Positions 51,527 to 61,157 of a DNA stretch of 64,000 nucleotides are shown piece by piece. Each line of letters opens with the position of its first letter. Position 1 is the first letter of the stretch. Under the pieces are notes generated by a model, which searched no databases, was not told the DNA's origin, and saw nothing but the letters and a program-made list of their open reading frames with translations. The DNA comes from Puniceibacterium antarcticum (GTDB taxonomy: Bacteria > Pseudomonadota > Alphaproteobacteria > Rhodobacterales > Rhodobacteraceae), in contig NZ_AWWI01000141.1 in the NCBI RefSeq assembly GCF_002760615.1, positions 42,628-106,627 on the forward strand. The letters run 5' to 3'. A program made the position numbers and the translations under genes.

Positions 51527-51791
51527 AACTCTGTACGATCAGCCGGGCTTTAATACAAAATTAAGGTTAACGTGGTTTGGTGTTCTTACAGCTAAGTTTG
51601 GGGAACCAGAGCTTTCCCGCGTTCCATTTTACGTCGTTAATGCGCTTGTCACTCTGCAGATGCGAAATTTGCATAAATGGGGCGACGACTGGTCAGGTGG
51701 GGCGCGGGGTTCAATACCTCTGCCTGCATAAAACGTGCGGGATACAGGCACTCGGCGCCAGAATGGCCCGGGTGCCTGGTTGTGTGAAGGC

Positions 51792-54029
51792 TCAGACGCG
51801 TTCGCGCAGATATGTCATGACAGCCGGACGCACGGATTGATCCCCGCGCTCTTTTGCATTCATGATCACTTCCCGCAGATCCTTAAGATTGGTGCGCATC
51901 ATCAGATGTTTCACCGGGCCTATCGACGCTGGGCGCATCGATAGCGACCGTAGCCCGATTGCTGCCAGACAGATCGCCTCAATCGGACGGCCAGCATCTT
52001 CGCCACAAAAGGAAAGGTGGGTCTCGGTTTCACGGCAGCGCGCGACGATGCTTTCCAGAAAACTCAGGAAGCTGACGTTCAGTGTGTCGTATCTGCGCCG
52101 TACCCTTTCGTTTTCGCGGTCGGCGGCAAAGAAAAATTGCTTGAGGTCATTCCCGCCGATTGACAGGAATTCGACCTCTTCAAAGAATTTCTTCGGGGCA
52201 AAGGCCAGGCTGGGTGTTTCCAGCATTGCGCCAACCGACAAGGATGAGGGGATCGGATGACCCAGGATACGCTCACGTTCCAGAGCCTTGTCCATTTCGG
52301 CCCGGGCCTGACGGTATTCCTCGAATTGCGCGACAAAGGGGAACATCACCGTCAGCGGCCCGCCCTCAGCAGCGCGCAGCAGCGCCTGCAACTGCATCCG
52401 TAGGATGCCGGGTTTGTCCAGGCCGACGCGAATTGCCCGCCATCCCAGCGCTGGATTTGGCTCGTCATTGGGTTTCATATAGGGCAATACCTTGTCCGAC
52501 CCGATGTCGAGCGTTCGGAACACCACCCGCTTGCCCTTTGCTGAATTCAACACCCGCCTGTACAGCACTGCCAGCTCTGTGCGGCGCGGCATCTGGTTGC
52601 GCACCAGAAACTGCAGCTCTGTACGGAAGAGGCCAACCCCTTCGGCGCCCGAGGACACAAGGCTAGGCAGGTCGGCCATAAGGCCCGCATTCATATGCAG
52701 TTCGATCCGGCTTCCGCAATGTGCCACACAGGGTGTTTCGCGGATGGAGGCATATCGTTCCAGCGCCTGCGCCTGCATTGCGATCTTGTCTCGGAAAGCG
52801 CTGACCACCGTTTCGTCCGGCCGCAGATGCACGATGCCCTGATCTCCATCTACCATCACGTGATCGCCGTTCAGCGCCTCATTCGTGATCCGCCCTGCAT
52901 GCACAACCAGCGGGATCGCCAGAGCCCGCGCCACGATGGCAGCATGTGATCCGACCGACCCTTCCTCCAGCACGATAGCCTTCAGGCTGCGGCCATATTC
53001 CAGCAGTTCGCCGGGGCCGATATTACGCGCGATCAGGATGGGATCGCGGGGCATGTCAGCGCCCGTTTCCTTGCCTTGACCGGTCAGGATGCGCAGCAGG
53101 CGGTTCGACAGATCGTCCAGATCCTGCAACCTCTCGCGCAAGTAAGCATCGGTCACCTGACTCATCCGCGCACGAGCCGAAGACTGCTCTTTTTCAACCG
53201 CTGCCTCGGCCGACAACCCGCGGGCGATATCCTCTTCCATCCGGCGCATCCAGCCCTTGGAATTGGCGAACATCCGGTAGGCTTCCAGCACCTGCACCTG
53301 TTCGGGATCCGCCGCCCCGGCCAGCAGATCATCAACGCTGACCCTTAGGGTTTCTACCGCGGCGCTCAGCCTTTCATTTTCTTTCACGGGGTCGTCCGCT
53401 ACAAGATTGGTCACAACAACGCGGGGTTCGTGCAGCCAGACATGACCCTCGGCGGTGCCCTCCTGACCCGCTGTGCCCCGCAGCAGCACAGGTTGTGTAT
53501 GTCGCGCAGACAGAGCCGCGCCCTCGCCGACAAAAGCGCCAAGTTCAGTCATCTCGGCCAAGACCATTGCCACAACTTCCAGCGCGTAGACTTCATCAGA
53601 GGTGTATTCGCGCGCGGTCTTGGACTGTACCACGAGCACGCCCAGCTTTTCGCCAAGACGCTGGATCGGCACACCAAGGAAGGAGGAATAGATCTCTTCC
53701 CCGGTCTCTGGCATGTAACGGAACCCGCGCTGGGACGGCGCATCGGCGGTGTTCATAAGCTGGCCGGTGCGTGCCACACGCCCCACCAGACCTTCGCCCA
53801 GCTTCATGCGGGTCTGGTGTACGGCTTCAGCCTTCAGGCCTTCGGAGGCGCAGAGCTCTAGCGTTTCGTCATCCCGGAACAGATAGATCGAGCACACTTC
53901 GGTGCCCATGGAGTCTGCGGTCAGATGGGTGATCTTATCCAGCCGCTCCTGACCCGCGGCCTGTTCGGCCATGGTGTCACGCAGCCGCCCGAGCAATTTG
54001 CGGCTTTCGCTCTCCGCGCGGTCAGCCAT
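51792..54029 (-). CDS. ptsP: PTS-Ntr enzyme I (phosphoenolpyruvate-protein phosphotransferase)
   Basis: A 745-residue EI-Ntr. An N-terminal GAF domain (about residues 15-165) precedes the phosphotransfer domain with the active His362 in GSVGSHAAIVARALAIP. The PEP-binding barrel then contains GAEGVGLFRTELQFLVRNQ, PALGWRAIRVGL and LSFCGEDAGRPIEA with the catalytic cysteine. It autophosphorylates on PEP and passes phosphate to NPr in nitrogen and carbon signalling. The partner genes ptsN and ptsO are not in the window. It follows lysC by 38 bases. Confidence 0.95.
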   Translation of the reverse strand: MADRAESESRKLLGRLRDTMAEQAAGQERLDKITHLTADSMGTEVCSIYLFRDDETLELCASEGLKAEAVHQTRMKLGEGLVGRVARTGQLMNTADAPSQRGFRYMPETGEEIYSSFLGVPIQRLGEKLGVLVVQSKTAREYTSDEVYALEVVAMVLAEMTELGAFVGEGAALSARHTQPVLLRGTAGQEGTAEGHVWLHEPRVVVTNLVADDPVKENERLSAAVETLRVSVDDLLAGAADPEQVQVLEAYRMFANSKGWMRRMEEDIARGLSAEAAVEKEQSSARARMSQVTDAYLRERLQDLDDLSNRLLRILTGQGKETGADMPRDPILIARNIGPGELLEYGRSLKAIVLEEGSVGSHAAIVARALAIPLVVHAGRITNEALNGDHVMVDGDQGIVHLRPDETVVSAFRDKIAMQAQALERYASIRETPCVAHCGSRIELHMNAGLMADLPSLVSSGAEGVGLFRTELQFLVRNQMPRRTELAVLYRRVLNSAKGKRVVFRTLDIGSDKVLPYMKPNDEPNPALGWRAIRVGLDKPGILRMQLQALLRAAEGGPLTVMFPFVAQFEEYRQARAEMDKALERERILGHPIPSSLSVGAMLETPSLAFAPKKFFEEVEFLSIGGNDLKQFFFAADRENERVRRRYDTLNVSFLSFLESIVARCRETETHLSFCGEDAGRPIEAICLAAIGLRSLSMRPASIGPVKHLMMRTNLKDLREVIMNAKERGDQSVRPAVMTYLRERV

Positions 54030-54067
54030 TCACATACCCCATAAACCCTGCCCGGGCCGCAGCGGCC

Positions 54068-55306
54068 TCAGGCTTTTTTTTCTAACTCGAACGCATCATG
54101 CAGGGCTTGCACAGCAAGTTCCATGTATTTCCGGTCGATCAGAACGGAAATTTTTATCTCGGAAGTTGTAATGACCTTGATGTTGATGCCCTCAGAGGAA
54201 AGCACCTTGAACATCTTTGCAGCTACGCCGGTGTGAGAGCGCATGCCGATCCCCACGACCGAGATTTTGGCAACGCCCGTATCCGCTACCAATTCGTTGA
54301 AACTGATGTCGCCCTTGGCCTTTGCATCGTCCAACGCCTTCTGTGCCCGCTTCACCTGTTCGGTTGGGCAGGAAAAGGTCATGTCCGTGCGGCCTTCTTC
54401 AGCGATGTTCTGCACGATCATGTCGACATTCACACCTGCCTCGGACAGCGGCATGAAGATCGCCGCCGCGATGCCGGGACGGTCCTCGACCGAAACAAGC
54501 GTCATCTTGGCCTCGTCGCGGGAATAGGCCACACCGGCCACAACATTGCTTTCCATGATGTCCTCCTCGTCGCAGACCAGCGTGCCTGCATTGTCCGACG
54601 GTTCCTCGAAACTGCTCAGCACCCGCAGCCTGACTTTGTACCGCATTGCGAGTTCAACCGAGCGGGTCTGCAAGACCTTCGCGCCCAACGATGCCAGTTC
54701 CAACATCTCTTCAAAGGCGATCCGGTCCATCTTGCGTGCCTTGTCACAGACGCGCGGATCGGTGGTATAAACGCCGTCCACATCTGTGTAGATATCGCAC
54801 CGTTCTGCATCGAATGCGGCTGCAAAAGCGACGGCGGTTGTGTCTGATCCGCCTCGGCCAAGTGTAGTGATCCGCCCCTCGGGGCTGATCCCCTGGAAGC
54901 CTGCGACCACGGCCACTTGCATGCCTTCGCCAAACTTGCGGTTGATATTGTCGGTCGGGATCTCTTCGATCCGCGCCGAGCTATGCGCTGAGGTAGTTTT
55001 CAGCGGCACCTGCCAGCCCTGCCAGCTGCGTGCGGGAATATCCATCTCCTGCAGCGTCAGCGCCATGAGGCCTGCGGTCACATTCTCGCCGGAACTGACG
55101 ACAGCATCATATTCACGGGCATCGAACATGGGCGAGGTCTCATTCACCCAGCCGACCAGCTCGTTGGTCTTGCCCGACATGGCCGACACGATGACGATCA
55201 CGTCATAGCCCTTGGCCACTTCCAGCCCGACACGCTTTGCCGCCCGCCGGATCCTATCCAGCGTTGCGACAGAGGTGCCGCCGAATTTCATTACGAGAAC
55301 GGGCAT
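54068..55306 (-). CDS. lysC: Aspartate kinase
   Basis: A 412-residue aspartokinase that starts the lysine, threonine and methionine pathway. The catalytic KFGGTSVA is at residues 7-14, and GRGGSDTTAVAFAAAFDAERCDIYTDVDGV follows at about 150-180. Two C-terminal ACT domains (SVEDRPGIAAAIFMPLSEAGVNVD and VGIGMRSHTGVAAKMFKVLSSEGIN) should mediate feedback control by lysine and threonine. The neighbourhood lysC-ptsP is common in this family. Confidence 0.95.
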   Translation of the reverse strand: MPVLVMKFGGTSVATLDRIRRAAKRVGLEVAKGYDVIVIVSAMSGKTNELVGWVNETSPMFDAREYDAVVSSGENVTAGLMALTLQEMDIPARSWQGWQVPLKTTSAHSSARIEEIPTDNINRKFGEGMQVAVVAGFQGISPEGRITTLGRGGSDTTAVAFAAAFDAERCDIYTDVDGVYTTDPRVCDKARKMDRIAFEEMLELASLGAKVLQTRSVELAMRYKVRLRVLSSFEEPSDNAGTLVCDEEDIMESNVVAGVAYSRDEAKMTLVSVEDRPGIAAAIFMPLSEAGVNVDMIVQNIAEEGRTDMTFSCPTEQVKRAQKALDDAKAKGDISFNELVADTGVAKISVVGIGMRSHTGVAAKMFKVLSSEGINIKVITTSEIKISVLIDRKYMELAVQALHDAFELEKKA

Positions 55307-55410
55307 CAGACTCTCCCGGGGTCACAATCGATAGGTGCTTTACGCCCGGCAACTCACCAGCGCAAGAGGGCGCGCAAACCTAAAGCCGCTGCTTTCCTGA
55401 ACCAGACTAA

Positions 55411-55440
55411 CTTCATCTATCCAAACTTCATCTATCCAAA
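55411..55440 (-). repeat. 15-bp tandem duplication in an intergenic repeat tail
   Basis: CTTCATCTATCCAAA occurs twice in a row (55411-55425 and 55426-55440). On the minus strand this follows CCAGAGTATT, giving TATTTTTGGATAGATGAAG and then a second TTTGGATAGATGAAG. The core resembles the motif at 30501-30540. Confidence 0.85.
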
Positions 55441-55494
55441 AATACTCTGGGGTTCGGGTGTTGGAGCCGGCGGTACTTACGTGTGCTATGCCAC

Positions 55495-55944
55495 TCATCG
55501 GCCGCGATAATCCGCCGGAGCAAACCCATCCGCATTCACATGGGTCTCGGTGCCCGGTACCACATCTGTGTTCTGCGCGGACAGGCCCAGCCAGACATTG
55601 TTTCGCCGCTCCAGAACAAAGCTCATCACGGTCTGCCTGTCACCGGCAATGCCGCCATCCGGTGCCATCTGGCCTGACAGGTGAAAGCGGCAATGGACCA
55701 CTGCATGATCTGCTCCCAGAGGACGCACCCGGATGACCCCTGGGCGCAGCTGCGTTTCAGCAAAGAACGATTTCAGGGCGTACCCATGCGCCCGCGCAAT
55801 ATCTTCGCGTCGGTGCCACCACAACCCCACGACATTCACGAAATCCGCATCCTCGGCGAATAGCGCGCCAACGAAAGCACCATTCCGGCTTGCCCAGGCT
55901 GTAGAAATGGCCGCCGGAAAGTCAGCAGGGTCAGTGACCCTCAA
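55495..55944 (-). CDS. SnoaL-like/DUF4440 domain protein
   Basis: A 149-residue NTF2-fold protein of the SgcJ/EcaC type: AISTAWASRNGAFVGALFAEDADFVNVVG is the typical opening and FVLERRNNVWLGLSAQNTDVVPG the close. The only suitable start is TTG at 55944, overlapping the SDR stop (TTGA), which supports coupled translation. The biochemical role is unknown; it may form a small unit with the SDR. Confidence 0.8.
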   Translation of the reverse strand: MRVTDPADFPAAISTAWASRNGAFVGALFAEDADFVNVVGLWWHRREDIARAHGYALKSFFAETQLRPGVIRVRPLGADHAVVHCRFHLSGQMAPDGGIAGDRQTVMSFVLERRNNVWLGLSAQNTDVVPGTETHVNADGFAPADYRGR

Positions 55945-56585
55945 TAGGGATGCGCCTTCCCGTCAAACGTCTCAAAACAGCCCGTCGTCTCGAGGCTGAG
56001 GGCATCGAACCGCTGCACAAGTCCTGCGGCAGAGTCCTCGACCGCAATCGCCGCAGCTGACCCGCCCATATCGGTGCGCACCCATCCCGGATGATAGATC
56101 CCGACCGCGATGCCAAGGCCTGACAGGTCCGCCGCCAGATTCCGGCCCAGATTCAACGCCGCCGCCTTTGAAGCACGGTAGATATAGCTTCCTCCCGGGG
56201 CCAGTTCGGAGGATGCCATCTGCGACGAGATGATCGCCACCTTCGCACCTTTTGCCAGCTGCAGATTGGCCAACATTGCCTGAACGGTCAGAAACACGCC
56301 TGTCACGTTCACCGCGAACATATTGGCCCACATCTGCGGCGGATAGCCGTCGGCCAGACTTTGCCCCTTGTCGAGATAGACGCCCGCGTTGCAGATCAGA
56401 AGATCCAGCGGTTTGCCCTCGATCTTGCGTGCCAGCGCATGGAGTGACTTCGGGTCGCTTACATCCAGGGACAGAAATCCGTGCGCATCCCGGGCTGTGC
56501 CCAGGACTTCTTCCCCACGTTCCGAGAATTTGGCATAGAGCGCATTGCCAATGCCGCGGTTGGCGCCTGTGATCAGGACTGTCAT
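55941..56585 (-). CDS. Short-chain dehydrogenase
   Basis: A 214-residue SDR of the short C-factor-like type. The cofactor motif TGANRGIG is at residues 6-13, CNAG near 85-88, and the catalytic Ser-Tyr-Lys are in IISSQMAS and SYIYRASKAA. The substrate is unknown. It is coupled to the SnoaL-like gene downstream and lies 21 bases behind the DUF1178 gene. Confidence 0.88.
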   Translation of the reverse strand: MTVLITGANRGIGNALYAKFSERGEEVLGTARDAHGFLSLDVSDPKSLHALARKIEGKPLDLLICNAGVYLDKGQSLADGYPPQMWANMFAVNVTGVFLTVQAMLANLQLAKGAKVAIISSQMASSELAPGGSYIYRASKAAALNLGRNLAADLSGLGIAVGIYHPGWVRTDMGGSAAAIAVEDSAAGLVQRFDALSLETTGCFETFDGKAHPY

Positions 56586-56606
56586 GGGGGGCTTTCTGTT
56601 GCTGTG

Positions 56607-57029
56607 TCAGTTGGTCTTGCGCGTCGGCAGAAAGGGAAGGGGTGCCACCGGCACGCCGTCCTCGATCAGTTTTTTTGCCTCGTCGTCGCGCGCTTCCCCC
56701 CAGATGGGACGGTCGGGGGCATCGCCGTCGTGGATGGCGCGGGCCTCGCGCACGAAATCGCTGCCTACATAGTCGGAGTTTGCTTCAATATGTTTGCGAA
56801 ACTCGGCCATGGCCTGCTCTGCCGGGGATTTGGCGGCGCTCAGCGGTCGCTCGGCTTTCGAAGTCGCATGATTCACGCGCGGCGCCATGATCGCCTTTTC
56901 AACAGAGATCGAGCCGCATACAGCGCAACTGATCAGCCTGCTTTTCTGCAGCTTCTCAAAGGCATCTGCGGACTGGAACCAGGAATCGAACCGGTGGTCA
57001 CTTTCGCATCTCAGGCTGTATTGGATCAT
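56607..57029 (-). CDS. DUF1178 family protein
   Basis: A 140-residue protein with the conserved N-terminus MIQYSLRCESDHRFDSWFQSA and a CxxC pair (ISCAVCG) that, with the earlier cysteine in LRCESDH, suggests a small zinc ribbon. DUF1178 proteins are widespread in alphaproteobacteria and have no established function. Confidence 0.9.
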   Translation of the reverse strand: MIQYSLRCESDHRFDSWFQSADAFEKLQKSRLISCAVCGSISVEKAIMAPRVNHATSKAERPLSAAKSPAEQAMAEFRKHIEANSDYVGSDFVREARAIHDGDAPDRPIWGEARDDEAKKLIEDGVPVAPLPFLPTRKTN

Positions 57030-57132
57030 GCAAACGTCCCGTCTGTCTTATCGCTTCTAGATAAACAGTCAGGCTGAGACTTCAAGAAACGCTTAAGGTC
57101 AGATGTCGACGGCTGGCATCGCGGCAACAGTC

Positions 57133-58353
57133 CTATCCCCTAGGCAGGAGGGGGAGCATGCGCGCCATCAGCCCCTTTAGACCGGTGTGCTGCCGTAGTG
57201 CGTCCTGAGCCAGCACACCTTGCGCGCGCTGATTGACCGGGTCGGTCAGAGCCACCAGCGCGGCGCTTAGACCGTGCGCATCAGCAATCTGTTGCGCCGC
57301 TCCAGACTTTGCCAATGTCGCGAAGGGCTTCACGTGATTTCGGATATCCGGGCCGTGCAAGATGGCCGCGCAAAAAGCAGCAGGCTCATAGGGCGTATGC
57401 CCGCCCCGGTCGGTCAGCGTGCCGCCGATGAAAACCACACCAGCCAAAGCATACCACAGGGCCATTTCGCCCATGGTATCGGCCAGCAGGACCTCTGCGC
57501 CCATTTCTCCGGCAGAGCGGCGGTCAAAGTTCAGTCCCGCCGTGCGCAGCAGTCCTGCGACCTCGTCTGCGCGGCCCGGATGACGCAGGGCCATGATGAG
57601 CCGCAGATCGGGCCGTATCTTGCGCGCCTCAAGATGGGCGGCAATCACCACCTCTTCCTCGCCCGCATGGGTTGACGCGGCAAGCCATGTGATGTCCCGC
57701 GGATAGGCGCGGCGCAGTTCTGAGTCGGGCGTCTGTCCGGGTGGGGGCGTGTAGAGTGCCTTCAGGTCGACAACCGGGCCACATGCTTCGGGGCGTAATC
57801 CCAGCTGAAGGAATCTGTCTCGTGATCCGCTGTCCTGCGCTGACAGAAACGCCACCTGCTGCAGCAAATTGCGTGCAAGTTTTTCAGCGCGACCCCAGAC
57901 TCGGGCAGAACCCGGCGACATCCGCCCGCCCAGTACCAGAACGGGACCGGGGCACAGCAGCACGCGGTTTGGCCATATCTCCGCCTCCATCGTTATGTGG
58001 GCCACAACCTGCCATTGCCGCATCACGCGTCGTACGATCGACGCCAGATCCAGCGGCGCCAGATGGGCGGAAACGCCGGGCAGATCCCAGCCCCGGGCCA
58101 GTGTCACGCCAGTTGTGCTGTTGCAGGTGATCAGCAGCGCCAGATCGGGACGCGCATCCCGAAGCGCAACGATCAGCGAGCGGGCGGAAGTCAGTTCGCC
58201 GTTCGATGCCGCATGCAGCCACAGATGATTGCCGCTGATTAGGGGGCGGACTGCGCCGCGCCGCTCTGACAATGCCGACCAGTCGCGTGCGAGCACCAGC
58301 CGCGCCAGCTGCCATATAGCAAAGAGCGTGATCAGAACCCGGTACAGCGCCAC
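57133..58353 (-). CDS. waaA: 3-Deoxy-D-manno-octulosonic acid transferase
   Basis: A 406-residue inner-membrane-associated GT30 enzyme that adds Kdo to lipid A. The N-terminal helix (LYRVLITLFAIWQL) anchors it; the acceptor base glutamate is in HAASNGEL, and GGRMSPGSARVW and FIGGTLTDRGGHTPYEPAAF are family motifs. It starts with GTG two bases after the stop of the neighbouring glycosyltransferase gene. Together these two genes and murJ suggest an envelope assembly group. Confidence 0.92.
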   Translation of the reverse strand: MALYRVLITLFAIWQLARLVLARDWSALSERRGAVRPLISGNHLWLHAASNGELTSARSLIVALRDARPDLALLITCNSTTGVTLARGWDLPGVSAHLAPLDLASIVRRVMRQWQVVAHITMEAEIWPNRVLLCPGPVLVLGGRMSPGSARVWGRAEKLARNLLQQVAFLSAQDSGSRDRFLQLGLRPEACGPVVDLKALYTPPPGQTPDSELRRAYPRDITWLAASTHAGEEEVVIAAHLEARKIRPDLRLIMALRHPGRADEVAGLLRTAGLNFDRRSAGEMGAEVLLADTMGEMALWYALAGVVFIGGTLTDRGGHTPYEPAAFCAAILHGPDIRNHVKPFATLAKSGAAQQIADAHGLSAALVALTDPVNQRAQGVLAQDALRQHTGLKGLMARMLPLLPRG

Positions 58354-58355
58354 CT

Positions 58356-59489
58356 TTAGCGTCCCAGTGTCTGGCGGATCTGCGCCTCAAGCCGATGCAG
58401 CAGGATGTCGTTGTCGAACCGCTCTTCAGCAACGCCGCGGGCACTTGCCGCCATTTCAGGTACGTTGTCCGCAGTCAGAGCCTTGCGTATCGCATTGCGA
58501 AAGCCATCCGTGTCATGTTCGTCGACCAGAAATCCTGTTTTCCCCTCATCAATCGCTTCGGGGATGCCTGCATGACGGGTCGAGACGGTGATGCAGCCAC
58601 ACGCCATCGCTTCTTGAATCGCGGTGGGCAGGCCTTCGGTATTGCCATCTGCGGCTGTCACCGAATGTTGCAGAAAAAACTGTGTGTGCTGCAGCTTCTC
58701 GCGCACAAAGTCGTGTCTCTGCGCGCCGTGGAACGTCACCCGATCCGCCACGCCAAGTTCTGCTGCCAGCACGCGTGCGGGTTCGAACAGGGGGCCATCG
58801 CCGATGAAGTCAAGCCGCGCATTTGTGCCGGACGTTGCCTCGGCAAAGCATCGAAGGGTGATCAGCGGCGCCTTTTTTTCGATAAAACGTCCAACAGCGA
58901 GACAGGACAGTGCGTCCTTGTCGGTGGGGGCAAAGCGGCGCACATCGACGCCAGACGGTATCACATGGGCATTGTCATGTCGGATCCCGTGGCGCGCGAG
59001 GTTGTCGAGCAGGAACTGAGAGACTGAAAACACCCCGGCAAGCCGTGGCATCATCTTGGCATAGGCGGTCTGGATGCGGCGCGAGCGCAGTGCCTTGGAC
59101 GCATCTGTGCCGCGATAATAGCTGAAAATCGGGATGCCCAGTTCGTTCGCAATCGGCGCCAGCGCCAGCGCCTGTGTGCCGAATTCCGCCAGAATGACCT
59201 CGATCCGCTCACGGCGCAGGAATTCCGCCAGATCCCGTTTGCCTTTGCCGAAAGGCAGGCGGGACGTTGCGTGTTGCGCAAGGTTCCAAAGGGTCCAGAA
59301 GGGCAGGGCAAGCCTATCCGCGCCGCTCAGCGGCGCGCGGCGTTCAAAGATCGCCTTTCCATAGGGATCTGTTCCGTTGAACCGGCCACAGAGCACCACC
59401 GTGTCACCACCGAACAGCAAGTCGATATGTCGGTTGATAAAGGTTTCGCCCCCGACGTGGTAGTCGCTTGTCCCGATGGCTGTGCGCAT
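58356..59489 (-). CDS. Glycosyltransferase family 4 protein
   Basis: A GT-B glycosyltransferase of 377 residues from the ATG at 59489, chosen because MRTAIGTSDYHVGGETFINRH begins the N-terminal fold there; the frame runs to 59606. The C-terminal donor domain has AVGRFIEKKAPLITLRCF, GDGPLFEPARVLAAELGV, and EGLPTAIQEAMACGCITVSTRHAGIPEAI with the usual E-x7-E. It lies directly upstream of waaA, so lipopolysaccharide core or a related glycan is a likely product. Donor and acceptor are unknown. Confidence 0.9.
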   Translation of the reverse strand: MRTAIGTSDYHVGGETFINRHIDLLFGGDTVVLCGRFNGTDPYGKAIFERRAPLSGADRLALPFWTLWNLAQHATSRLPFGKGKRDLAEFLRRERIEVILAEFGTQALALAPIANELGIPIFSYYRGTDASKALRSRRIQTAYAKMMPRLAGVFSVSQFLLDNLARHGIRHDNAHVIPSGVDVRRFAPTDKDALSCLAVGRFIEKKAPLITLRCFAEATSGTNARLDFIGDGPLFEPARVLAAELGVADRVTFHGAQRHDFVREKLQHTQFFLQHSVTAADGNTEGLPTAIQEAMACGCITVSTRHAGIPEAIDEGKTGFLVDEHDTDGFRNAIRKALTADNVPEMAASARGVAEERFDNDILLHRLEAQIRQTLGR

Positions 59490-59663
59490 CTTCTGCCCTG
59501 TTTTGTGATGTATGGCCTGCCTAGCAGCCACACTCAGCACGGGCAAGCACGCCGCCCTTGCATCATTCACAAGCGTGCACGAAGGCGACAAATAATTTCG
59601 TTTCAAATGCCCGGTCTCAGGAGAGCATTTTGAATGCTGCCAAAGGTGCGCGCTGCTAGGTCC

Positions 59664-61157
59664 TTAGACAAACCTGCCCAAGGCCAGCCGCATCGCAAGT
59701 GCGGCGCCAAGCGCGCCAAACCCGGCGATCATCAGCGCCAGCGTCATGCCCCAGCCGCCGACCAGTGTCGTGGTCCAGTGCAACAGCGGCTCCCGCAGGG
59801 CATAGAGCGCGATGGCGGTGAGCAAAGAAGGGGCGACAGAGATCAGTATATCACGGGGTGTGATCGTAACGAACCCTCTTCTCATGGCCAGCACGAAAAG
59901 CGTCCCGACATAGACCCAAAGACCCACCGATGTTGCCAGCGCCAAACCCGCAGCGCCCAGCCATCCTACCAGTGCGAGTTTGAGCGCGAGGTTCACAATC
60001 GTGGCCAGGGCAAGGACGCGCAAAGGGGTGCGCAGATCCCCGCGCCCCTGAAAACAAGACACGATAGCGCGGACCGACAGCGCTGGCACCAGCCCAAGCG
60101 CATAGGCGGAGAGGATCAGCGCAGATGCTTGCGCGGTGGCAAGGTCGAAGGCGCCGCGCACGAAAAGGACCGCCATGATCCACTCTCCAAGCAAAATCAT
60201 CACAACCGTCAGTGGTGCAGCCAGATCAAGGCAAAGTCGCAGCGCGCGATTTGCGGCGCGCCGCATGCCGCTCTCATCCCCCGCCCCGGACCGTCGCGCG
60301 ATATCCGGCAGCAGCATGGTGCCTACCGCAATCCCGATCACCCCAACCGGCAGCTGATAGATCCGGTCGGCGTAATAAAGATGTGACAGGCTGCCCACCG
60401 GCAGGAAAGTTGCAAGGATGGTATCGGCAAAGACCGCGACCTGCACCGCGCCCGAGGTGAGCAGCGCAGGTCCCAATCGACGCAGGAACAGCCGCGCGGC
60501 TGGGCTGAGCTGGGGCCGGTGGGAGCGCAGAGAAATCCCCGCCTGCCGCGCGGCCAGTATCAGAAGCGTCACCTGTGCAAGGCCTGCGGCAAAGACGCTC
60601 CAAGCAGCTGCATGTGCGGCGGTAGGGAAAGCGTGCGCCGTTGCCAGCCCGCCGATCATGAACAGATTCAGCAGGATCGGCGCGGCGGCGGCGGCGGCGA
60701 ACCTGTCATGGGCATTCAGCAGCGCCGACAGGAAGGCGACAAGCGACATGCACAACAGATAGGGAAAGGTGATCCGCATCAATTGCAGCGTCTGCGCGGA
60801 CTCATCCTCTGCAATACCGGGCGCCAGCAGGTCCAGCGTCAGTCCGGGCGCCAGCATGACGATCAAAAGCAGCAAGAGGTTCACTGTCACGAGCCAGACA
60901 AGCACAGTGGCGGCCAGCGCGTTCGCCGCGGTTTCCCCGTCACGGCTGCGGGTTGCGGCATAGGTCGGCAGAAAGGCGGCGTTAAACGCGCCCTCGGCAA
61001 AGATCGCGCGGAAATGGTTGGGCAGGCGAAAGGCCAGCATGAAGGCATCCGCCAAAGGACCCGCGCCTAGCACGGCCGCCATGATCAGGTCGCGCAGCAA
61101 TCCCGCAACGCGGCTGACCAGTGTCAGGCCAGAGATGGTCCCAAGCCGTTTCAGCAC
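59664..61157 (-). CDS. murJ: Lipid II flippase MurJ
   Basis: A 497-residue polytopic membrane protein of the MviN/MurJ family with about 14 helices; FAEGAFNAAFLPTYAATRS near residue 54 is the signature. It moves lipid II across the inner membrane for peptidoglycan synthesis. The first codon is GTG (VLKRLGTISGLTLVSRVAGLLRD). It is the first gene of the minus-strand envelope group and lies back to back with the dehydrogenase gene at 61548. Confidence 0.93.
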   Translation of the reverse strand: MLKRLGTISGLTLVSRVAGLLRDLIMAAVLGAGPLADAFMLAFRLPNHFRAIFAEGAFNAAFLPTYAATRSRDGETAANALAATVLVWLVTVNLLLLLIVMLAPGLTLDLLAPGIAEDESAQTLQLMRITFPYLLCMSLVAFLSALLNAHDRFAAAAAAPILLNLFMIGGLATAHAFPTAAHAAAWSVFAAGLAQVTLLILAARQAGISLRSHRPQLSPAARLFLRRLGPALLTSGAVQVAVFADTILATFLPVGSLSHLYYADRIYQLPVGVIGIAVGTMLLPDIARRSGAGDESGMRRAANRALRLCLDLAAPLTVVMILLGEWIMAVLFVRGAFDLATAQASALILSAYALGLVPALSVRAIVSCFQGRGDLRTPLRVLALATIVNLALKLALVGWLGAAGLALATSVGLWVYVGTLFVLAMRRGFVTITPRDILISVAPSLLTAIALYALREPLLHWTTTLVGGWGMTLALMIAGFGALGAALAMRLALGRFV

